The notes: generated from the sequence alone by a model not told the origin. A stretch of DNA of 51,295 nucleotides from an uncultured Oscillospiraceae bacterium (GCA_947623875.1 CANQII010000002.1:1-51295), one strand, 5' to 3'; numbered from the stretch's first letter, positions 8,278 through 17,592 are shown. Translations and numbers: made by a program.

Positions 8278-9021
8278 TCAGCGTGCCGTTTCTTCCAGAA
8301 TATAGGCGACGCCGTACTTCCGGAAGCCGATCTTCTCCGCCAGGGCGATGGAGGCGATATTGTCCGCATTGCACTCCCACTGGGGACAGATCCCCAGTTC
8401 CAAGAGATGGTGTACCGCGAGGCCTGCTGTCCAGGTGCCGTAGCCCATCCGCCGATATGCCGGGAGCGTGGCAATCCCGGTGTGCTGGATCCGGTCTGGG
8501 AGATAGGGCATGTCCGGGGCATCGGCAGCGGATATCAGTCTGCCGTCCAGGAAGGTGCCGGCCAGGATGCCCCTGCCGCTCTTCTCGTCAAAGTACGCCT
8601 GCAGCCAGCCCGTAGGATCTGCCCCGGGGTGGGCCTCCCGGAAGAAAGCCTCGAACTGTGGGTAGTCTGCGGGACACAGGAGACGGGCCGATCCGAAGTC
8701 CGAGAGCCGCTCCCCATGGAAAACCATCAGCTGCTGTCTCGCAATGGGAAAGGTGCTCTCCAGGGCGGCCAGAACCGCCTCTGGAGTCTTCCCTTTTATA
8801 CGCTCCAGGAACGGCGCATACTGGGGCGCACAGGCCACCGCCAGGCTGCCCTTCCTGGCCAGGGCGTAGATCGAGAAGCGGCTGCCATAGCCGGGCAGCA
8901 CCGCATTGCGCTCTTCTGTACAGGCGAAGTGGACGCCGGATTGCACTTCCCGAAGGTCCATACCGCAGAAGCATCCGTAGAACGCCTCTGTGATCGAGAA
9001 ACGCTCCGTCTCAGACAGCAT
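8278..9021 (-). CDS. GNAT family N-acetyltransferase
   Basis: 247 residues. The C-terminal half is a GNAT domain, with the acetyl-CoA loop TGIATLPAYRRMGYGTWTAG around residues 190-210 and ALAEKIGFRKYG near the end. The N-terminal half is an extra domain without a recognisable motif, as in two-domain FR47-like acetyltransferases. The substrate is unknown. It starts five bases after prmC stops, so it is co-transcribed with DUF1385-prmC. An AT-rich inverted repeat at about 8254-8275 lies just after its stop. Confidence 0.85.
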   Translation of the reverse strand: MLSETERFSITEAFYGCFCGMDLREVQSGVHFACTEERNAVLPGYGSRFSIYALARKGSLAVACAPQYAPFLERIKGKTPEAVLAALESTFPIARQQLMVFHGERLSDFGSARLLCPADYPQFEAFFREAHPGADPTGWLQAYFDEKSGRGILAGTFLDGRLISAADAPDMPYLPDRIQHTGIATLPAYRRMGYGTWTAGLAVHHLLELGICPQWECNADNIASIALAEKIGFRKYGVAYILEETAR

Positions 9022-9026
9022 GCCGG

Positions 9027-9926
9027 CTACTGCTCATCCTCCACCACCAGGCCGGCGAAGAGGTCCGGTCTCGGCCGCATGCCCTCTACCACACGCCAGT
9101 TGCCGGCGGGGTCCCGGTACGCCTGCACGTCCTCGTAGCCGTTCATCTCCATGAGCTGGGTCACGGCATCCACCTGGTCGAAGCCGATCTCAAAGAGCAG
9201 CTTGCCGCCGGGCCGCAGGGCGGCCATCCAGTTGGCGGCGATGGAGCGGTAGAAGTCCAGGCCGTCCTCCCCGCCGTCCAGGGCGATGCGGGGTTCCCAC
9301 TCCCGGACGGAGGGGTCCAAGGTCTCCAGGACTGAGGTGGCGATGTAGGGGGGATTGCAGACGATGAGGTCGAAGTCGGAGAAGAGGCGGGGCGGCGGCT
9401 CCAGGGCGTTCACCCGCACCACGTTCACCTGTTTGCTGAGATGGGTGCGGTTCACGTTCCGCCGGCACACTGCCAGCGCCGGCTCAGACCACTCGGCGGC
9501 GATCACCTTCACCTGAGGACAGCTGCTGGCGATGGCCAACCCTACGCAGCCGCTGCCGGCGCAGAGGTCCATCACCCAGCCGGAGCGGAGGTCCCGTGCG
9601 AAGAGGATGCCCCGGTCTGCCAGGGTCTCGGTGTCCGGCCGGGGGATCAGCACGTCCCGGCTGATCTCCAGGTTCAGGCCGTAGAAGTCCCACTCCCCCA
9701 GGATATAGGGCAGGGGCTCCCCTTTCCGCCGGCGGTCCATCAGCGCCCGGAAGCGCTTGGCCACGTTATCGGAGGCATAGAGGGGCAAATCCCGGATCAA
9801 CTGCTCCCGGGTCTTCTCCGCCGCCATGGCCAGCAGTTCCCGGGCCTCCAGCTGCGCCTGCTCTACGCCCATGGCCTTCAGCTCCCGCCGGGCGTCCAGG
9901 TAGAGGTCATTATACGTCTGCGCCAT
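9027..9926 (-). CDS. prmC: Peptide chain release factor N5-glutamine methyltransferase
   Basis: Methylates the Gln of the GGQ motif in release factors RF1 and RF2, which raises termination efficiency. Of 299 residues, the N-terminal helical domain (ARELLAMAAEKTREQLI) binds the release factor. The SAM-binding motif is MDLCAGSGCVGLAIA. The catalytic NPPY motif, in VCNPPYIATS, contacts the target Gln. It lies between the DUF1385 gene and the GNAT gene; DUF1385-prmC adjacency is common in Firmicutes. Confidence 0.95.
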   Translation of the reverse strand: MAQTYNDLYLDARRELKAMGVEQAQLEARELLAMAAEKTREQLIRDLPLYASDNVAKRFRALMDRRRKGEPLPYILGEWDFYGLNLEISRDVLIPRPDTETLADRGILFARDLRSGWVMDLCAGSGCVGLAIASSCPQVKVIAAEWSEPALAVCRRNVNRTHLSKQVNVVRVNALEPPPRLFSDFDLIVCNPPYIATSVLETLDPSVREWEPRIALDGGEDGLDFYRSIAANWMAALRPGGKLLFEIGFDQVDAVTQLMEMNGYEDVQAYRDPAGNWRVVEGMRPRPDLFAGLVVEDEQ

Positions 9927-9998
9927 CCGCTCACACGTCCTTCCGCTATCTATTTTTGTTCAGAGGAAACTGTGCCGATCTGTTTGCTTCTTTGCCCG

Positions 9999-10970
9999 TC
10001 ACCAGGCGTCCTTCCCTGCCTCTTCCGGGATCACCCGCTTCAGAGCCTCGATGCCCACCTCGATCATGGAGTCGTCCGGCTCAAAGGTGGTGAAGTTCTG
10101 CATCCACATGCCCGGGGCCCGGAGGACCCGGCAGACGGCGCCGTCGTGGGCGCCCACAAACCGGTTGAACTCGTAGGTCACCCCCACGATGATGGGCAGG
10201 AGCAGCAGGTGCAGGGCCATTCTTAAGAGGGTGTTCTCGATGTGCAGCGGCGTGAAGATCACGATGGAGAGGAAGATCGACACCGCAATCACCACAAAGA
10301 GAAAGCTGGTGCCGCACCGGGGGTGGTGGCAGGGCTGAGGCCGCACGTTCTCCACGGTGAGTTCCAAACCCTTCTCATAGCAGTAGATGGACTTGTGCTC
10401 CGCCCCGTGGTACTGGAACACCCGGTGGATCTCCGGCATTTTGGACACCAGGAAGAGGTAGCTCATAAAGATGGCCACCTTGATGATGCCCTCCAGCACC
10501 GAGCGGAACCAGAGAGGCATGGTCTTCCACACATAGCCCACAAGGCCCGTGATCGCCGTGGGCAGCAGGATGAAGAGACCGATGGAAAAGGCCACGCCCA
10601 AAACCGCCGCCAGGGTGATGATGATGGCAGAGGCCTGCTCGCTGCTGAAGTGGGACTCAATCCAGCGGTCCAGGGCGTCCTCCGCCTGTCCGTCCTCCTC
10701 CAGGCCCTCCCCGGAGATCTCGGCCGAGCGCATCAGGGCCTTCACGCCGTTCACCATGGAGCCGGCAAAGATGAAGACGCCCCGGATAAAGGGCCACTTG
10801 GCGGGGCCTTTCCGCTGGGGTACGGGGGTGATGTCGATGTCCAGATCCCCGTCGGGTTTGCGCACCACCACCGCCTGCCGCTCCGGGCCGCGCATCATGA
10901 TGCCCTCCATCAAGGCCTGGCCGCCGCAGCTGGTCTTAAAAGGGGTGCTGTCGTTTACTTTTTTAGACAT
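9999..10970 (-). CDS. DUF1385 membrane protein (YqhQ-like)
   Basis: 323 residues. The N-terminus GGQALMEGIMMRGPERQAVVVR is the hallmark of DUF1385. Hydrophobic segments follow near residues 115-150, 165-185, 225-245 and 255-275, so it is an integral membrane protein. HYHGAEHKSIYCYEKG, with conserved His residues between segments, suggests metal binding. The biochemical role is unknown. AAGGAG lies six bases before the ATG. It is first in the run with prmC and the GNAT gene. Confidence 0.9.
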   Translation of the reverse strand: MSKKVNDSTPFKTSCGGQALMEGIMMRGPERQAVVVRKPDGDLDIDITPVPQRKGPAKWPFIRGVFIFAGSMVNGVKALMRSAEISGEGLEEDGQAEDALDRWIESHFSSEQASAIIITLAAVLGVAFSIGLFILLPTAITGLVGYVWKTMPLWFRSVLEGIIKVAIFMSYLFLVSKMPEIHRVFQYHGAEHKSIYCYEKGLELTVENVRPQPCHHPRCGTSFLFVVIAVSIFLSIVIFTPLHIENTLLRMALHLLLLPIIVGVTYEFNRFVGAHDGAVCRVLRAPGMWMQNFTTFEPDDSMIEVGIEALKRVIPEEAGKDAW

Positions 10971-11005
10971 ACCAATCTCCTTGTCTGGGGCTCCAGAACG
11001 GGCGG

Positions 11006-12565
11006 TTACACGCTCTCCTCGTGGAGCGGGAAGCGCATGGCCACGAGGCAGCCGCCGCCCTCGGCATTGGTGATGGTGAGGGTGCCGTTGTGGGCCGTTA
11101 CGATCTCCTCACAGACCGCAAGGCCGATGCCGGACCCCCTCGCCTTGGAGGAGCCCTTGTAGAATTTGTATTTGATGTAGGGCAGCTCGTCCTCGGGCAC
11201 GCCGGGGCCGTGGTCTCGGATGCGGATCACCGCGTCCTCCTGCTCCCGGACCACGGACACCTCGATGAGGCCGCCGCTGCCGCCGTGTTTGTCTGCGTTG
11301 TCCAGAAGGTTGCAGAACACCTGCCGGAGCCGCTCCGGGTCTCCGTTGATGATGGGCAGTTCCTCCGGACAGGGGGTGTACTGGAGCTCCAGCCCTTTCC
11401 GACGGAAGAACTCCCGATAGGTGTACACCGCATCCTCCAGCTCTGCCTGGAGGTCTATGGGCTCCACCGAGAGGTTGAACCGGCCGGTCTCCATCCGGGA
11501 GAACTCCAGCAGTTCCTCCACCATGTTGGTGAGGCGCTGGGCCTCGGATACGATGATGCTCATGCCCTTCTTCACATCGGCTGCATTTTTCACCTCGCCG
11601 TTGTACAGCGTCTCCGCCCACCCGCTGATGGCCGTTAAAGGCGTGCGCAGTTCGTGGGACACGGAGGAGATGAACTCGGACTGGGTCCGCTCCGCCTGGT
11701 CTATCTTGATGGACATGTCGTTGATGGCCTCCACCAGCTCCCCCAGCTCATCGCTGGAGTGGGTCTCCATCTGCACGCCGTAGCTGCCGGCGGCGATGCG
11801 CTTGGCGGTCTCGGTAACCCTTGTCACCGGGTCCAGGACGGACTGGATGAAGTAGTTGGCGATGAGGGCCACCCCCACCAGAATCATCACGGACACCGCG
11901 AGACTCACCACCACGATCTGCAGCATCTGCCGCTCCACCAGCCGGAGGGAGGTGATAAAGCGAACCACGCCCACCACCGAGCCGTTGTAGATTACCGGGG
12001 CGGAGGCGGCCACGATGTCATCTCCCGTGGAGATATCCTGGCCCAGGAAGGGCTCCACCCGCTGCTGACCGATGGCGCTCTTCACGTCCGGGGCGTCTGC
12101 AAAGGCGCCGGAGATGTCCATGTTGGAGGACATGAGCACCCGGCTGGCATTGGTGATAAACTGCACCTCTATGGTGGTCTTGTCCTCAAACTGGTTGATG
12201 AACTGCCGGGCTGCCGCCAGATAGTTGGCCTGGGTGTAGTTGCGGAACATGCCCGCCGCCGTCTGGGCCCGGCTCTCCAGGTTGGCCCGGATGGTACTGG
12301 TATAGTAGGTGTACATGGCCACCGCGAAGGCGCTCACCGCCACCGCCAGCACCAGGAAGGTGGCGGTTAAGGCGTTGAAGAGCCACCGCCTGCGAAGCCG
12401 CTTCCGGCCCCGGGTGCGCCGCACCGGCTGTTTTGGCGCCGATGGGGTGGTCTCTGCAATCAGCGGCTTTTTCGCTCGGTGGATGCGGGCCTTCTTGTGG
12501 GGATCTTCCGCCGCCTGGGTGCTGTCCTCTCTGGGCTCGGCACGCTGCCCGTTGGGCTCCGTCAC
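11006..12565 (-). CDS. Two-component sensor histidine kinase
   Basis: A membrane-bound kinase of the OmpR-partner class. A basic, Pro-rich cytoplasmic N-terminus is followed by a membrane segment (ALTATFLVLAVAVSAFAVAM), an extracytoplasmic sensor domain, a second membrane segment (VVVSLAVSVMILVGVALIA), HAMP, the phosphoacceptor box FISSVSHELRTPLTAISG and a C-terminal ATPase domain with N, G1 and G2 boxes (DNADKHGG, DHGPGVPE, GSGIGLAVCEE). I place the start at GTG 12565, which overlaps the response regulator stop; the track's ATG at 12595 would add ten residues. It is the last gene of a lipoprotein-regulator-kinase operon. Confidence 0.93.
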   Translation of the reverse strand: MTEPNGQRAEPREDSTQAAEDPHKKARIHRAKKPLIAETTPSAPKQPVRRTRGRKRLRRRWLFNALTATFLVLAVAVSAFAVAMYTYYTSTIRANLESRAQTAAGMFRNYTQANYLAAARQFINQFEDKTTIEVQFITNASRVLMSSNMDISGAFADAPDVKSAIGQQRVEPFLGQDISTGDDIVAASAPVIYNGSVVGVVRFITSLRLVERQMLQIVVVSLAVSVMILVGVALIANYFIQSVLDPVTRVTETAKRIAAGSYGVQMETHSSDELGELVEAINDMSIKIDQAERTQSEFISSVSHELRTPLTAISGWAETLYNGEVKNAADVKKGMSIIVSEAQRLTNMVEELLEFSRMETGRFNLSVEPIDLQAELEDAVYTYREFFRRKGLELQYTPCPEELPIINGDPERLRQVFCNLLDNADKHGGSGGLIEVSVVREQEDAVIRIRDHGPGVPEDELPYIKYKFYKGSSKARGSGIGLAVCEEIVTAHNGTLTITNAEGGGCLVAMRFPLHEESV

Positions 12566-13260
12566 TCCACTTCCCACTTGTATCCGAAGCCCCATACGGT
12601 GGTGATATACATCGGGTTCTGGGGGTCATCCTCCAGCTTAATCCGCAGCCGGCGGATGTTCACGTCCACGATCTTCACCTCGCCCATGTAATCCCGGCCC
12701 CACACGGACTCCAGGATCACCTCCCGGGACAGCGCCCGGCCGGGATTGTCCATAAACAGCTTTACAATGGAGTACTCCACCTGGGTGAGCTTCACCCGGC
12801 GGCCGCTTTTCTCCAGGGTGCGGTTGCGCACATTCAGCACGAAGGGCGGCTGGCTGATCTCGTCCGGGTTGTGGACGGACACGGTGCTGCCGCCGATGCG
12901 GCGGTACAATGCATCCACCCGGGCGGTGAGCTCCGCCGGGGAGAAGGGTTTGGTGACATAGTCATCGGCGCCGGTCATGAGGCCGGTGACCTTGTCCATC
13001 TCCTGGGTGCGGGCGGTGAGCATGATGATGCCGATCTGAGAGTTGCCGGCGCGGATCCGGCGGCAGACCTCAAACCCGTCCATCTCCCCCGGCAGCATGA
13101 TGTCCAGAAGGGCCACTTTGATATCCGGATTCTTCTGGATCTGGGCCAGGGCCTCTTCCCCGCTGCCCGCCTCTATGGTATCGTACCCCGCCCGATTCAG
13201 GTTGATCACCACAAAGGAGCGGATGTTGGATTCGTCTTCAAGAACCAATACTTTTCGCAT
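12562..13260 (-). CDS. OmpR/PhoB-family response regulator
   Basis: 232 residues. The N-terminal receiver domain has acidic residues in VLEDESN, the phosphoacceptor Asp in KVALLDIMLPGEMDG, and TKPFSPAEL carrying the conserved Lys. The C-terminal winged helix (LTQVEYSIVKLFMDNPGRALSREVILESVWG) binds DNA. GAGGGA precedes the ATG. It is coupled to the downstream kinase, its obvious partner. The regulon is unknown. Confidence 0.96.
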   Translation of the reverse strand: MRKVLVLEDESNIRSFVVINLNRAGYDTIEAGSGEEALAQIQKNPDIKVALLDIMLPGEMDGFEVCRRIRAGNSQIGIIMLTARTQEMDKVTGLMTGADDYVTKPFSPAELTARVDALYRRIGGSTVSVHNPDEISQPPFVLNVRNRTLEKSGRRVKLTQVEYSIVKLFMDNPGRALSREVILESVWGRDYMGEVKIVDVNIRRLRIKLEDDPQNPMYITTVWGFGYKWEVE

Positions 13261-13293
13261 GCTATCCCTCGATTCTTTTCTTTGTTTCTGGAT

Positions 13294-14655
13294 TTACTGG
13301 CTGGACCACTCTGCGGTGATAAGACGGAAGCTCTGTCCCAGGGTGGTCTGGTCCACACCGCAGTTCCAGACCTCGCTGTTGAGGGACGCGCTGTATATGG
13401 TGGAGGAATCGATGGCCAGGTTAAACCGGCCGGTGAGCCGGGAGCGGGCGCTGCGGTTGCTCCCGGTGAGGCGGTAGATGGTGAGGAAGGGCTCCGGCTC
13501 CTTGCCGCCGATGTAGTAGAAGACCACGGCACGCTCGCCCCGGGCGCTGAGGGAGTCGTCCCGGGCCACGGTGATCTTCCCGTCCCAGGACTCCGGCAGG
13601 ATAAGATACCAGCCGTTCACCCCGGAGTGGTAGGTCACCGAGACCTCCCGGGCACGGCCCTGGCTGTCAAACTGATACCAGTGGAGCAGGCTCTGGTTGG
13701 ACCGGTTCTCCGGGTCCAGAGACGCCAGTTCCGTGGGGATGGGCACCTCCACGATGCCGTCTCCGTTGATGTCCATGTCCGTGACGTCCACATCGGTGCG
13801 CTGGGTCTTGAGACTGATGCCGGTCTCCAGGTCCCTCGTGACGTTTACAAACGCCCCCTCCTTCAAGGTGAGCACATCGGTTACCACGCTGCCCTCCAGC
13901 TCCACCAGCACATAGACGGCCATGCCGCCGCCCCGCAAGGGGGACACCCTGGTGGACACCATATCCAGCATGCCCATGGACAAGGGAGCCGTGCTGAGCA
14001 TGGCCATGGTCTGATCCCGGTAGTCGTAGACCTCCGCCCGGCTGTTGCTCTCGCCGGTGGCATCCCGCTGGAAGATCACGATCTCGCAGTCCCCGTCCTC
14101 GTCCAGGTCTGAGACCAGATAGCCCTCGTTATAGGCGATGCTCATCAGCTCCACGCTGCCGGTGGCACTGATCTGGTAGGCGGAGAGGAGATATACACCG
14201 GCGCTCATCTGCCAGCTCACAATCACCTCGCGGTAGCCGTCCCCGTCCAGATCTTCATACAGCACCGAGTGAATGGCGGTGCCGTCTCCGGTGAGCACCG
14301 TCACCGGCCGATAGGTGTTGTCTGCGCTGCGGCGGTAGAGGTAGATCCGCAGGGGCTTCTCCTCTCCCGAGGCGGGCACCCGCAAAAACACGGCGGCGGT
14401 CTCCTGGACGCTGTTGTTGTCCATGTCCAGAAGCTGGGTGGTGGATGTATTTTGGCCATAGTAGATGGTGGCGTACTCCGCCCCCAGCTCCACCATGGTG
14501 TTGTTGATGTTGGCCTGGAGGTCTGAGTACTCCGCCGGCAAGGCAGGCAGATAGTAGAGCTCATCCACCGGCCGGAAGATACAGCCGCTGCAGCCCAGCG
14601 TCAGGACGGCGGCCAGCAGTCCTGCGGCCAGCGTCCTCAGCCATTTTGCTCCCAT
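13294..14655 (-). CDS. Lipoprotein with Asp-rich FG-GAP-like repeats
   Basis: 453 residues beginning with a lipoprotein signal peptide; cleavage is likely before a Cys in TLGCSGC. The mature part contains three calcium-loop-like repeats (YEDLDGDGYREVIV, SDLDEDGDCEIVIF, TDMDINGDGIVEV), as in FG-GAP/VCBS beta-propellers, so an extracellular propeller is likely. It lies 33 bases upstream of the response regulator on the same strand. A surface protein heading a two-component operon may be a signal input or accessory sensor. That role is inferred. A TACAAT at 14707-14712 could be its -10 box. Confidence 0.8.
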   Translation of the reverse strand: MGAKWLRTLAAGLLAAVLTLGCSGCIFRPVDELYYLPALPAEYSDLQANINNTMVELGAEYATIYYGQNTSTTQLLDMDNNSVQETAAVFLRVPASGEEKPLRIYLYRRSADNTYRPVTVLTGDGTAIHSVLYEDLDGDGYREVIVSWQMSAGVYLLSAYQISATGSVELMSIAYNEGYLVSDLDEDGDCEIVIFQRDATGESNSRAEVYDYRDQTMAMLSTAPLSMGMLDMVSTRVSPLRGGGMAVYVLVELEGSVVTDVLTLKEGAFVNVTRDLETGISLKTQRTDVDVTDMDINGDGIVEVPIPTELASLDPENRSNQSLLHWYQFDSQGRAREVSVTYHSGVNGWYLILPESWDGKITVARDDSLSARGERAVVFYYIGGKEPEPFLTIYRLTGSNRSARSRLTGRFNLAIDSSTIYSASLNSEVWNCGVDQTTLGQSFRLITAEWSSQ

Positions 14656-14817
14656 TCTGGAATCTCTCCCCTCTGCGCCGCCTGGGTATCATGGTTAGTC
14701 TGAGCCATTGTACCACACTTTTCCTTCCCTGCCTATCTCTTTTTTCAAACTTATTCCTTACTTTTTTTAGAAGCTCCCCCGGAATGCAGAAATCCCGTTC
14801 CTTGTCTGATTTTTTCC

Positions 14818-14846
14818 TTGACCCCACAAACTTTTCCCGCTATGAT
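14818..14846 (+). promoter_or_regulatory. Sigma-A promoter of the AlkZ-like/psuKG operon
   Basis: TTGACC and TATGAT with a 17-base spacer, about 30 bases before the start codon. It lies in the divergent gap between the lipoprotein operon and this operon. Confidence 0.8.
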
Positions 14847-14877
14847 ACCATCACGGACGAAAGGAGTGGGTGTTCCC

Positions 14878-15600
14878 TTGGATGAACAAGATGTCTGGAT
14901 CATGCACGGCCTTCCCTGGGACGATCCGCTGCGGATCCGCACCCCGGCGGAGCTCACCCGCTGGATCGATGAGGTGGGCTTTCTCCCCCTCTTCCGCAAC
15001 GCCGCCAAGGGCTTCTCTGTAGAAGAACACGTCTTTGACGGCCTCTGGTGGACCGGCGATCCGGAGGAGGACCCCTGGATGTGGCGGGAGCAGCTGGCCC
15101 GGGAGGGACATCTGGCGTACGGCCGGTTCTTCGGGGGCAAGATGGGCTTTATCTCCCGGGAGTGGTTTCCGCACTTCGCCAACTGGCGCCGGGACGGCTA
15201 TGATTTCGACGCCCGCTGGGAGGACGCCAAGGCCAGCATGCGGGAGAAGAAGATCATGGACCTCTTCCTCCAACAGGAGGAGTGGTACACCTACCAGCTG
15301 AAGCAGGCGGCCGGCTTCGGCAAGGGCGGGGAGAAGAACTTCAGCGGGATCCTCACTAATCTGCAGATGGAGGGCTACCTGGTGGTCCGGGACTTCCGCC
15401 AGCGCACCAACCGCAAAGGCACTCCCTACGGCATGCCCATCTCCGTCTACATTACCCCGGAGACATTGTTCTCGGAAGAGCATGTCCGCTCCGTCTATGA
15501 CACAGACCCCGCCGTCTCCAAGCAGCTCATCTACGAACAGGTCCAGCGCTGCTTCCCGGAGGCAGAGGAGAAGGCCCTCCAGCATGTGCTGGGAAAATAA
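14878..15600 (+). CDS. AlkZ-like (YcaQ-type winged-helix) protein
   Basis: About 240 residues. Segments such as LTRWIDEVGFLPLFRN, WREQLAREGHLAYGRFFGGKMGFIS and KNFSGILTNLQMEGYLVVRDFRQR resemble the winged-helix fold of AlkZ-related proteins, which include DNA glycosylases. The protein is shorter than true AlkZ (about 400), so repair activity is uncertain and a DNA-binding role is possible. The track's ATG lies in the promoter; AGGAG at 14862-14866 supports TTG 14878. It heads an operon with psuK and psuG, hinting at a link to pseudouridine metabolism. Confidence 0.6.
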   Translation: MDEQDVWIMHGLPWDDPLRIRTPAELTRWIDEVGFLPLFRNAAKGFSVEEHVFDGLWWTGDPEEDPWMWREQLAREGHLAYGRFFGGKMGFISREWFPHFANWRRDGYDFDARWEDAKASMREKKIMDLFLQQEEWYTYQLKQAAGFGKGGEKNFSGILTNLQMEGYLVVRDFRQRTNRKGTPYGMPISVYITPETLFSEEHVRSVYDTDPAVSKQLIYEQVQRCFPEAEEKALQHVLGK

Positions 15601-15630
15601 CAGACAACCACCGCAGGGGAAGTGATACCC

Positions 15631-16581
15631 ATGCAGTCCAATCAAAAGCCCTCCTACGCCGTGGTGGTAGGAGGCGCGAACATCGACATCGGCGGCCGGT
15701 CTTATGCGCCGCTGCTGCCCCGGGACTCCAACCCGGGCAGCGTAGAGATCTGCCTTGGGGGCGTGGGCCGGAACATCGCCCACAATCTCGCCTTACTGGG
15801 TGTGGAGACCCACTTCATCACCGCCGTGGGAGCCGATCCCTGGGGAGACACCATCCGTTCCTCTTGCCAAACACTTGGCATCGGCAGTGATGCCATCTGC
15901 ACCATCCCCGGCGGCAGGACCTCCTCCTACCTCTATATCGCAGACCCCCAGGGGGAGATGATCCTGGCCCTCAACGACATGGAGATCTACCAGCACCTCA
16001 CCCCTGCCCTTCTGGAGCCCCATCTTCCCTTGCTCCGAGGCGCCGGCGCGGTGGTACTGGACGCCAACCTCCCGGAGGAGACCATTGTCTGGATCGCTGC
16101 GCATGTGGATGTCCCCCTCTTCGCCGATCCGGTGTCTGCGGTGAAGGCGCCGAGACTGATCCCAGTGCTGTCCAAACTCACAGGCCTCAAGCCCAACCGG
16201 CAGGAGGCAGAGCTTCTGAGCGCTCAGTCCATCCAATCTGATGCGGATGGCATCGCCGCCTGCAACGCCCTTCTCCAAACCGGTGTCCGGCAGGTGTTTC
16301 TCTCCGCTGGCGCCAAGGGGCTGCTGGCCATGTCCCACGAGGCAAAAGTGCAGCTGCCCATTCTCTCCACCCCCATCCGCAGCACCACCGGCTGCGGCGA
16401 TGCCGCCATGGCGGGCATCGTCTGGGCCCATCTTCAAGGTCTGGACCTCCCCGGTGAGGCAGCCGCCGCCATGGCTGCGGCCTCCATCGCGGCGGAATCT
16501 GAGGAGACCGTGAACCCTGCCATGGCGCAGGATCTGCTGCAGGCCCGCATGCAGATGGCCCTGGCAAACCGAACCGCATAG
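15631..16581 (+). CDS. psuK: PfkB-family carbohydrate kinase, probable pseudouridine kinase
   Basis: Phosphorylates pseudouridine to its 5'-phosphate, the first step of pseudouridine catabolism. A ribokinase-fold protein of 316 residues. The N-terminal GGANIDIGG and GGVGRNIAHNLALLG form the sugar site. The C-terminal PfkB signature reads RSTTGCGDAAMAG, with the catalytic Asp; TGCGD replaces the usual GAGD, as in pseudouridine kinases. AGGGGA fits ATG 15631 better than the track's GTG 15622. The psuG gene follows 31 bases downstream, which fixes the pathway. Confidence 0.88.
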   Translation: MQSNQKPSYAVVVGGANIDIGGRSYAPLLPRDSNPGSVEICLGGVGRNIAHNLALLGVETHFITAVGADPWGDTIRSSCQTLGIGSDAICTIPGGRTSSYLYIADPQGEMILALNDMEIYQHLTPALLEPHLPLLRGAGAVVLDANLPEETIVWIAAHVDVPLFADPVSAVKAPRLIPVLSKLTGLKPNRQEAELLSAQSIQSDADGIAACNALLQTGVRQVFLSAGAKGLLAMSHEAKVQLPILSTPIRSTTGCGDAAMAGIVWAHLQGLDLPGEAAAAMAAASIAAESEETVNPAMAQDLLQARMQMALANRTA

Positions 16582-16612
16582 ACCGTACTACTATAATATA
16601 AGGAGCATTTTC

Positions 16613-17533
16613 ATGTCACTGAACAAGTATCTGGACCTCTCCCCCGCCGTAGCGGAAGCCCTGGCAACTGGAAAGCCCGTAGTGGCCCTGGAGTCCACCA
16701 TCATCTCCCACGGCATGCCCTATCCCCAGAACGTGGAGACCGCACTGGCAGTGGAGAAGATCATCCGGGAAAATGGCGCCGTCCCCGCCACCATCGCCGT
16801 GATCGGCGGCCGGCTGAAGGCGGGCTGCACCGAGGAGGAGATCGAATACCTCGGGAAAAAGGGCACTGAGATCACCAAGGCCAGCCGGAGAGATCTCGCC
16901 ATGCTGGTGAGCCGGGGCATGGACGGCGCCACCACGGTTACCACCACCATGATCATCGCCCACATGGCGGGGATTCAGATCTTCGCCACCGGCGGCATCG
17001 GCGGCGTCCACCGGGGCGCGGAGACCACCATGGACATCTCCGCAGACCTGGAGGAGCTGGCCCACACCCCGGTGATGGTGGTGTGCGCCGGCGCCAAGTC
17101 CATCCTGGATCTGGGCCTCACCCTGGAGTACCTGGAGACACACGGCGTTCCCGTGCTGGGCTATGGCACCAAAGAGCTTCCCGCCTTCTACACCCGCCAC
17201 AGCGGCTTCTCCGTGGACTACCAGGTGGACAGCCCCGAAGAACTGGCAGCCGCCTTCAAGGCCAGCCTGGAGATGGGCTTCCCCGGCGGCATGCTTGTGA
17301 CCAACCCCATCCCTGAAGAGTACTCCATGGATCCCGCTGTAATCAACGCCGCCATCGACGAGGCCATCCGCCAGGCGGGAGAGCTTGGCATCCACGGCAA
17401 GGAGACCACGCCGTTCCTTCTGGCCAAGATCAAGGACCTCACCGGCGGAGACAGTCTGGACTCCAATATCCAGCTGGTGTTCAACAACGCACGGCTGGCT
17501 GCCAAGACCGCCGTCTGCCTCACAAAACTCTAA
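16613..17533 (+). CDS. psuG: Pseudouridine-5'-phosphate glycosidase
   Basis: Reversibly splits pseudouridine 5'-phosphate into uracil and ribose 5-phosphate. The 306-residue protein has the family start VALESTIISHGMPYPQN (Glu27) and a conserved Lys162 in VCAGAKSILDLG that would form the Schiff base with ribose. KASRRDLAMLVSRGMDGATTVT and FATGGIGGVHRGAETTMDIS are family blocks. AAGGAG lies before the ATG. It closes the operon and is followed by a strong terminator. It salvages modified nucleosides from RNA turnover. Confidence 0.95.
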   Translation: MSLNKYLDLSPAVAEALATGKPVVALESTIISHGMPYPQNVETALAVEKIIRENGAVPATIAVIGGRLKAGCTEEEIEYLGKKGTEITKASRRDLAMLVSRGMDGATTVTTTMIIAHMAGIQIFATGGIGGVHRGAETTMDISADLEELAHTPVMVVCAGAKSILDLGLTLEYLETHGVPVLGYGTKELPAFYTRHSGFSVDYQVDSPEELAAAFKASLEMGFPGGMLVTNPIPEEYSMDPAVINAAIDEAIRQAGELGIHGKETTPFLLAKIKDLTGGDSLDSNIQLVFNNARLAAKTAVCLTKL

Positions 17534-17550
17534 TCCCCAGAATCACCAAG

Positions 17551-17592
17551 GGGAGACCTGCCCACCGGCAGGTCTCCCGCTTCCCGTTTTTT
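17551..17592 (+). terminator. Terminator of the psuKG operon
   Basis: A perfect 12-base stem, GGGAGACCTGCC / GGCAGGTCTCCC, with a CACC loop, followed after eight bases by six T residues. Confidence 0.88.
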
